Origin: Lamellibrachia satsuma
Lineage: Eukaryota; Annelida; Polychaeta; Sabellida; Siboglinidae
Direction: 5' to 3'
Assembly: GCA_033239005.1 (NCBI GenBank)
Contig: BSQZ01000039.1
Coordinates: 3,025,816-3,089,815 of the forward strand
DNA: 64,000 nt
Part shown: positions 58,022-64,000 of the stretch, piece by piece
How the letters are laid out: the number at the start of each line of letters is the position of its first letter
How positions within the stretch are numbered: the first letter of the stretch is position 1
Position numbers and translations under genes: made by a program
Notes under the pieces: generated by a model
What the model saw: only the letters and a program-made list of their open reading frames with translations
The model's database searches: none
What the model was told of the DNA's origin: nothing

Positions 58022-59391
58022 ATGATGGCGCCGTGCATACGGCAGTTAAAGGCCACAAGGCACTTAATTTGTGGAAGTTGCAGTAACTGGGTGGACTTCG
58101 TCAAGTCTGGGTGCGAGAAGTCCTGGGCTGAGGTCCAGGCAGATAGTTTGAGTTTTGAGTGTAGGGGATGCACGAAGATGAAGGAACTAGAGGTGGAGTT
58201 GGAAGAGCTGAGGCTGCTCGTTGTGGCAATGGTGGGAAGGGAACAAGGGGGTTGTGCCAGTAGTTCCTGTGGGGGAACAGTAGACGATAAAGTGGGGAAA
58301 GACACAAGAGATGCTAGGGAGAGTTCACCTCAGCCTGGGAGGAAGCTGAGAGGAGGGAAGGTGACAGGTCGTAGGGAGACAGGACGTAAGGAGACGGGAA
58401 GGAAAGGAACGGGAGGGAAGACAACCGGAGTGAAGGAGAGGGGATTAGGGGAGACAGGAGGGAAGGAGAAGGGAGTGGGGGGAACGGGAGGGAAGACAAC
58501 CGGAGCGAAGGAGAGGAGAGTAGCGGAGACAAGAGGGAAGGAGAAGGGAGTGGGGGAGACGGGAGGGAAAACAACCGGAGTGGGGGAGACGGGAGGGAAA
58601 ACAACCGGAGTGAAGGAAAGGGGAGTAGGGGAGACAGGAGGGAAGGAGAAGGGAGTGGGGGAGACGGGAGGGAAAGCAACCGGACTGAAGGAGAGGGGAG
58701 TGGGAGAGACAAGAGCAAAGGAGTGGGAAGTGGGGGAGACAGGAGGGAAGGAGACAGGAGGGAAGAGGTCAGGACAGAATGTGATGGAGGGGATCGAAAG
58801 GAAGAGTTATTCTGCAGCAGTGATAGAGGGAGGGAGTAAGAGAGCGATGGTGTTTGTGTGGGATTCGATAGTTAGGAAGATCGACAGAGTCTTAAACAAG
58901 GGAGATGATATGGTGGTCTGCTTGCCTGGAGCCAAAATAGAGGCGATAACTGAGAGGGTAAAAAACATCGTAGGCTCGGGTAAGGGAGGATCTGTTTTAG
59001 TACACGTAGGGACAAATAACGTAGAGAGGGAGGGTACAACTGCCATAGTTAGGAAATATAGGCAGTTGGTCAGAACACTAAAACAGACGCGGGTTAATCA
59101 GGTAATACTGTCGGGGATTTTGCCTGTAATGGGCAGGAGGGGTCACAAATATCGAAATTGTTGGGGGATGGCAGTTAACATGTTAGTCCAGAAGCTATGT
59201 AGGGAAGAGAAAGTTGGATTTGTGGATTTATGGTGAAGTTTTGTTTGGAGGGCTGACATGTACATGAAGGATGGGCTTCATTTAAGTGGAAAGGGGGCGG
59301 CAGTATTCGAGGACAAACTTTCAGCAGCAGTAGATAGTGACTTGGGTACAATGACAAATATTTTTGGAAATAAACATTCTTTAAACTAGAA
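58022..59391 (+). pseudogene. CR1-like ORF1: zinc motif, repeat tract, SGNH esterase
   Basis: N-terminus with CGSC and ECRGC pairs (PHD-like zinc motif), then a short helical stretch. A long K/G/T/E-rich minisatellite tract follows (about residues 110-260, units like GETGGKEKGV). An esterase domain comes next: VFVWDSIVRK (block I, usual GDS replaced by WDS), LVHVGTNNV (block III), and after a TGA at 59,234 the frame continues to YMKDGLHLSGKGAAVF (block V DxxH). ORF1 esterases are typical of CR1-group LINEs. The TGA splits the frame. Confidence 0.8.
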
Positions 59392-59399
59392 GTGCAGGG

Positions 59400-61992
59400 G
59401 GGTTACCTAGAGGTGTCTCTAGCAGAACAAGAGGCCACTAGCACAGATAAACCAATATCAAATCATCCGAAAAACATATCTGAAAAAGGTTATAGATGCG
59501 TATGTTTAAATGCAAGGAGCATAGTAAATAAGTATAGTAATAACTATTGGATTAGTTTACCGAATTCCAAACATAAACGAAGAGGACAACACAAAAATAA
59601 AAAACGCTATAAAGGAAGTTAGTAAAGGGGAATGTATAATAATGGGAGATTTTAATGGACACATGCAATGGAATTCTCTAGAGAGCACAGGGATTGAGGA
59701 TCAACAATTTCTATGTTTAATCCAGGATAGCTTTCTTACTCAGCACGTACTAGAACCAACCAGGGGAGAAAATATATTATATATAGTTTTGTCATCACAA
59801 AAATAATTAGTGGACAATGAAAAATATTTGAACCATTGGGTAATAGTGACCATAATCAAATACATTTTGACATCAATGTAAAATCAGAAAGTAAAAATAA
59901 GAAAACGTACAAGAGAAACTTCCACAAAGGTAACTACAAAGATATGAGAAAATACTTAGCAAAGCTAGATTGGAATAACATGCTGATGAATAAGACCGCA
60001 ATTGAATGTTGGAATATTCTAAAATATGAAATTGAGAGTATCATCGATAAATTTGTTCCCTTCCAAAAACAAGGAAATCGGTGTAGAAAGAAACCCTTGT
60101 CAAAAGAAAAAAAATAATGCTAAAACAAACTATGTGGAGGGTTTATAGGCGTACCAGAAAGGAAGAAGACTATGCAAAATACAAATAGGCATTTAATGCA
60201 GCTACAACTGAAATCAGACGGTCTAAAAGAAGCTATGAGCAAAAACTGGCATGTAACATAAAAAATGACAGCAAGAGTTTTTATGCATATGTCAGGAGTA
60301 AACAAAACGTACAAGACAAGGTTGGACCTCTAGAAGACAGTGCTGGAAATATAATATCACAGGGGTTTTTAATGGCGGAAGACCTAAATGGTTACTTCAG
60401 TTCAGTGTTTACCAAAGAAGATATTAGTTCATTACCAGTTGCTGATGCTAAATTTCAGGGGGCTAAATCTGACTATTTAGGTCCGTTAGTTGTAACTCCA
60501 GAATTGGTGTCTAAGAAAATAAAGGCAATGAAGGATAACAAATACCGGGAGTGGATGGGATTCCTCCAAAATTACTAATGGAAACAGTAGAACAAATCAG
60601 TTTACCACTTGCAAGAGTATTCAACTTGTCATTAAAAGAGGGAGTTGTTCCTTTTGAATGGAAAGAAGCAAACATCATACCATTATTTAAAAAGGGTTCG
60701 AGAAATAAGTCAGAATTACAGACAAGTGAGTTTAACGTCAGTGATTTGTAAATTATTAGAAAGGTTAATTAAAGACCATATGGTGGACTTCCTCGTTAAG
60801 CATAACTTATTAAATTCATCTCAACATGGATTCCTTAAAGCGAGGTCATGCTTAACAAATATGTTATGTTTTTTGGAAGAAATCACTAAGTGGATAGACG
60901 TGGGATCGCCAGTAGATATTATCTACTTAGATTTTCAGAAAGCTTTTGACAAAGTGCCACATCAAAGATTACTACTTAAAAGCCCATGGTATCGGGGATA
61001 GCATAACTGACTGGATAGAACAATGGCTGACTGACAGAAGACAACGAGTTGTAGTAGATGGAGAAGTTTCAAATTGGAAATCGGTTTTGAGTGGGGTACA
61101 TGAAGGATCAGTATTAGGACCTATATTATTCTTAATTTATATCAATGACTTGGACGACAGTATAACAAGTAATGTACTGAAATTTGCGGATGACACAAAA
61201 CTGTTTAGAAAGGTTAATACTGATGGTGATAAACAACATTTACAAAACGATCTAGACAGATTAGTGAAATGGTCTGAGAAATGGCAGATGCTGTTCAATT
61301 TTGGGAAATGTAAATGCCTACATACAGGACATGGAAACTTGAATGTAAACTATAAAATGGGAGATACTGTTCTGGGTACTACTGTAAAAGAAAAGGACTT
61401 AGGAGTTACAATAAGCGCTGATATGAAAGTTTCAGAGCAGTGTGGTATTGCAGCTTCAAAGGGTAATCAAATTCTTGGATTGATTAGAAGAAGCATAACA
61501 TACAAGGGAAACAAGTTAATTATACCTCTTTATAAAGCAATAGTTAGACCTCATTTAGAATACTGTATACAAGCATGGAGACCATATCGTAAGAAGGATA
61601 TAGATACGCTTGAACGCATACAAAGGAGAGCAACTAAAATGATTCCAGAACTTAGAGACCTTAGTTATGAAGAACGCCTGAAAGAATGTGGTTTAACAAC
61701 TCTAGAGACAAGGAGGTTAAGATGAGATCAGATTGAAGTTTTTAAGATATTGAATGGGTATGAACATATTGATAGAAATATGTTTTTCTCACTCAAGAAG
61801 GATAGCAGAACTAGAGGACATGAGGTAAAATTAGTAAAGGATCAATGTAGATTGGACATCAGAAAGCACTCGTTCTCACAGAGGACAATAAATGAATGGA
61901 ACAAATTGTCTACAGATTGTGTAACTGCTAGCAGCGTGAATATGTTTAAAAACAAGGTTGACACATATCTCAGGAGGGCGGGTTATAAGTAG
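59400..61992 (+). pseudogene. CR1-like ORF2: endonuclease and reverse transcriptase
   Basis: Endonuclease pieces: CLNARSIVNKYS, IIMGDFNGHMQWNSLE (with the DFN catalytic motif) and GNSDHNQIHF (SDH motif). [42 protein letters not shown] (motif A), GSVLGPILFLIYINDLDDSI (motif B), NVLKFADDTKLF (motif C). The C-terminus ends VDTYLRRAGYK at 61,992. At least four frame breaks, and a TGA near 61,723, make it inactive. Confidence 0.85.
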
Positions 61993-62224
61993 ATGAACAT
62001 TGTTGGACTCTCGATAAGCCAATGGCTTCCTTGTCCACTTGCCATCTGGGCCTTTGGCTTGGATGGCAAATCTTGTTAAATCTTGTTAAATATACGCCAA
62101 GCCGTACGTTTATTTTATGATTAGTGTCTGAGTTACTGTGTAGGACCTATGATAATCAAACAGATCGATAACATGTTGTGGTTTTGTGAAGTTTGCAATG
62201 AAATATATTGTATTTGTATATTTG

Positions 62225-64000
62225 TATGTATTTCTGATGCATGTATATTCAAGTATAGTTTACATTGAATGTTTAGAACGTATACGGGAATATTCGGCAC
62301 GACATGATATTTACAAACAACGGGAGAGGGACAGGTGGACGGAGCGAAAGAACCTCGGCAAAACACCCACTATAGAGAGCAAGACGGAAAGGAGAACACG
62401 TATCACTAGGTCACGATGGAGAAAGGTCCAAAAGAAAGCATTATAAAAAATGAAATCTTCAAGCAATTGTGACCTCCCCCCGGGTTCCGCCGATCAATAA
62501 CCTATCGGTGATGTACCAGAACCTGAGGCCCAGAACGCTACTTCACCACAACAACTGGCAGGTCCTTCATAGCCACGCCGACTCAGTGGACGGAAGAAGA
62601 AGGCAAGAACAGGTGAACACTCTATCGGGAAGAGGTTAGTTGTTAGTTAGAGGGCTAGTTGTCATGAAGAGAGGCAAGGAAGAGACCGGACACCTATGCG
62701 ACTGAAGGTTGTAAAGAAAGAAACGATCCATGGAACGGCGCTGCAGTTAGTTTCCGAGTTCAACTCAGAGTTGAAGACTTTCGCAAAGCATGATTTGAAC
62801 ACACGGCACCAGCATGCAGCAACTCGAGATCTGCGAAAGCGAGCAATGGAATCGCATACCGAGTGCACAATACACATCGACTTCTCGGAGAATTATACTT
62901 GCGGCTATTCTCGCGAAATCAAATCCATCATCTTTGGAGCATCGCACCAGCAGGCTACTTTGCACACAGGTGTGCTATTCCTGAAAGGAAAGACAACATC
63001 CTTTTGCACCATCCCAAAGAGCTTGCGACACGACCCCGTTGCAATATAGGCGCATTTGGAACCCATATTTGAACACGTAAAAGGTAGGCAGCCGCAGCTC
63101 GACACTGTCTACTTTGTGTCCGATGGTCCGGCCACCCTTTATCGCCAAAAGGGGAACTTCTAAGAATGTCAAGGTTCATCCATCGTCAGGGATTTTCTGC
63201 AAGTAGCTGGAACTTCCTGGAAGCTGGCCATGGGAAGGGCGCCCCTGATGGCGTTGGAGGATGTTTGAAACGTGCCGCAGATTGCATTCTAGCGAAAGGC
63301 CAAGATCTGCCAACGCCGTTTGACGTATACACCGCACTTCGAACGGCTTGCCCCGGCATTCTGCTGTGCTGCGTTCCAGCACCCGTCATCGAGCAACACG
63401 GTAACCTGCCATCTGCGCTGCGCCCAGTACCTGGCACAATGGCACTGCACCAGGTTGTGACAACTCAACCATGTCAAGTGATTTATCGTGATGTGAGTTG
63501 TACCTGCCCCGTCCGCGAAGAATGCGAGTGCTACACACCGAGACAATTCTTGTTACAGGACGAAACTACGTCCATGGTACAACACATCCCAAGTGCTGGG
63601 TATACCAATGCTAACAATGTGGCGCGGGTGTGAATGCTAGTGGTGGCCAGGTAAACATCGGTGACGTCGGGGTGGGGGCTAGTAGCCATGAGGCGTGTGT
63701 TTCCGGTGTCGAAGCTGTCGCTAGTGGTGTCCAAGTAAACACCAGTGATTTCAGGGTATGGGTTAGTAGCCTTATAGCGAGAGTTCCTGGTGTCGAAGCT
63801 GTTGCTAGTGGTGTTTAGGCAAGCGTGAATGGTGGGGCTAGTGTTTGTGGTATCGAAGCGGGTGTCGTCGGGGAGAAGAGTGTAACTATCATAGCAGAGC
63901 ACGCTAGCAATGCGAACGAAGATATACTGGTTCCAGTGCTATCACCGTCAGAGGATCTGTTAGGAGCATGGGTTGCTGTATGACGAACGCATATACTCTG
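62225..64000 (+). pseudogene. transposase-like gene, broken, running off the window
   Basis: N-terminal basic region near 62,270-62,440 (RERDRWTERKNLGKTPTIES, then RSRWRKVQKK). Middle 62,696-63,050 has IHIDFSENYTCGYSREIKSI and FGASHQQATLHTGVL. After a TAG comes TVYFVSDGPATLYRQKGNF, then a one-base loss near 63,158, then WNFLEAGHGKGAPDGVGG and YRDVSCTCPVREECEC. D, D and E in these three conserved blocks could form a DDE-type active site (inference). The family is common in animal genomes but I cannot name it. The end (63,900-63,985, LSPSEDLLGAWVAV) looks like its C-terminal domain. Confidence 0.6.
63640..63830 (+). repeat. imperfect 90-bp tandem repeat in transposase-like gene
   Basis: The sequence GGTGTCGAAGCTGT.GCTAGTGGTGT recurs with about 90-bp spacing (63,705 and 63,798). 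It encodes V-S-G-V-E-A-V-A-S-G-V repeats. It separates the core from the C-terminal piece of the transposase-like frame. Confidence 0.7.

Larger units (their letters stand above)
57240..62096 (+). mobile_element. near full-length CR1-like LINE
   Basis: 5' UTR with two tandem copies of about 210 bp (57,245 and 57,460) and a (TA)n tract at 57,648-57,727. ORF1 is 58,022-59,391 and ORF2 about 59,400-61,992. The 3' UTR contains TCGATAAGCCAATGGCTTCC and ends with two AAATCTTGTT-type repeats. Fragments of the same family lie at 17,585, 38,213, 39,755, 41,386 and 43,000. It is the most complete copy here but carries several inactivating changes. Confidence 0.85.

Noticed and set aside
58314..58718. 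134-codon leucine/proline/serine frame on the minus strand
   Set aside because: Shadow of the repeat tract in the CR1 ORF1, which has domain support on the plus strand.

Overview
This window is nuclear DNA of an animal, most likely a marine invertebrate; the species cannot be named from the sequence. The evidence is GT-AG introns, phase-1 EGF-like exons, class I secretion and transmembrane signals, several metazoan non-LTR retrotransposon families (CR1-like, RTE-like and others), tRNA-derived SINEs and very long (TA)n, (CA)n and (ACAT)n microsatellites. There are no prokaryotic features. Most of the sequence is repeats; the host coding content is one intact gene and two rearranged relatives of it.

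Gene A (minus strand, 16,837 down to 6,909) was assembled by hand from eight exons. All splice phases agree and the joined reading frame is 1,221 nt (406 residues plus stop). The protein reads: signal peptide, a short linker, three exon-encoded cysteine repeats of about 45 residues, two EGF-like domains (EGF-a and EGF-b), one transmembrane helix, and a tail of about 120 residues with a PPAY (WW-binding type) and an NPVY (PTB/endocytic type) motif. Its first intron holds a 30-bp minisatellite in which 10 of 12 units carry the E-box CACGTG.

Gene B (plus strand, 33,438 to at least 42,915) has a nearly identical signal-peptide exon. It then runs into a tandem array of four EGF-a/EGF-b/CR1 units and shows no cysteine-repeat exons. 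Unit 1 has lost EGF-b; unit 3 has lost EGF-a and its EGF-b carries a 2-bp deletion; the EGF-b of unit 4 has lost a cysteine. No transmembrane exon is visible on this strand up to 64,000. Gene C (minus strand, 56,240 to 55,156) keeps only an EGF-b exon and a transmembrane/tail exon. That tail has a premature stop and no PPxY motif, so C looks like a decaying copy. A and B lie head to head, and parts of their upstream flanks are inverted copies. The 3' part of A (about 3,740-8,150) and the C locus (about 52,190-56,300) are direct copies.

Layout: 1-3,700 old dispersed repeats, a SINE and small tandem repeats; 3,740-6,900 purine minisatellite, RT pseudogene and PHD-finger remnant; 6,900-16,850 gene A with a LINE (9,920-11,830) and minisatellites in its introns; 17,000-33,400 repeat-rich intergenic DNA with a direct duplication of about 4-5 kb (21,600-26,300 and 27,690-31,700); 33,400-43,000 gene B; 43,000-52,100 repeats, including an RTE-like element split by a second RTE-like element; 52,190-56,300 duplicated block with gene C; 57,240-62,096 a near full-length but mutated CR1-like element with an SGNH-esterase ORF1; 62,190-64,000 a broken transposase-like gene that runs off the window.
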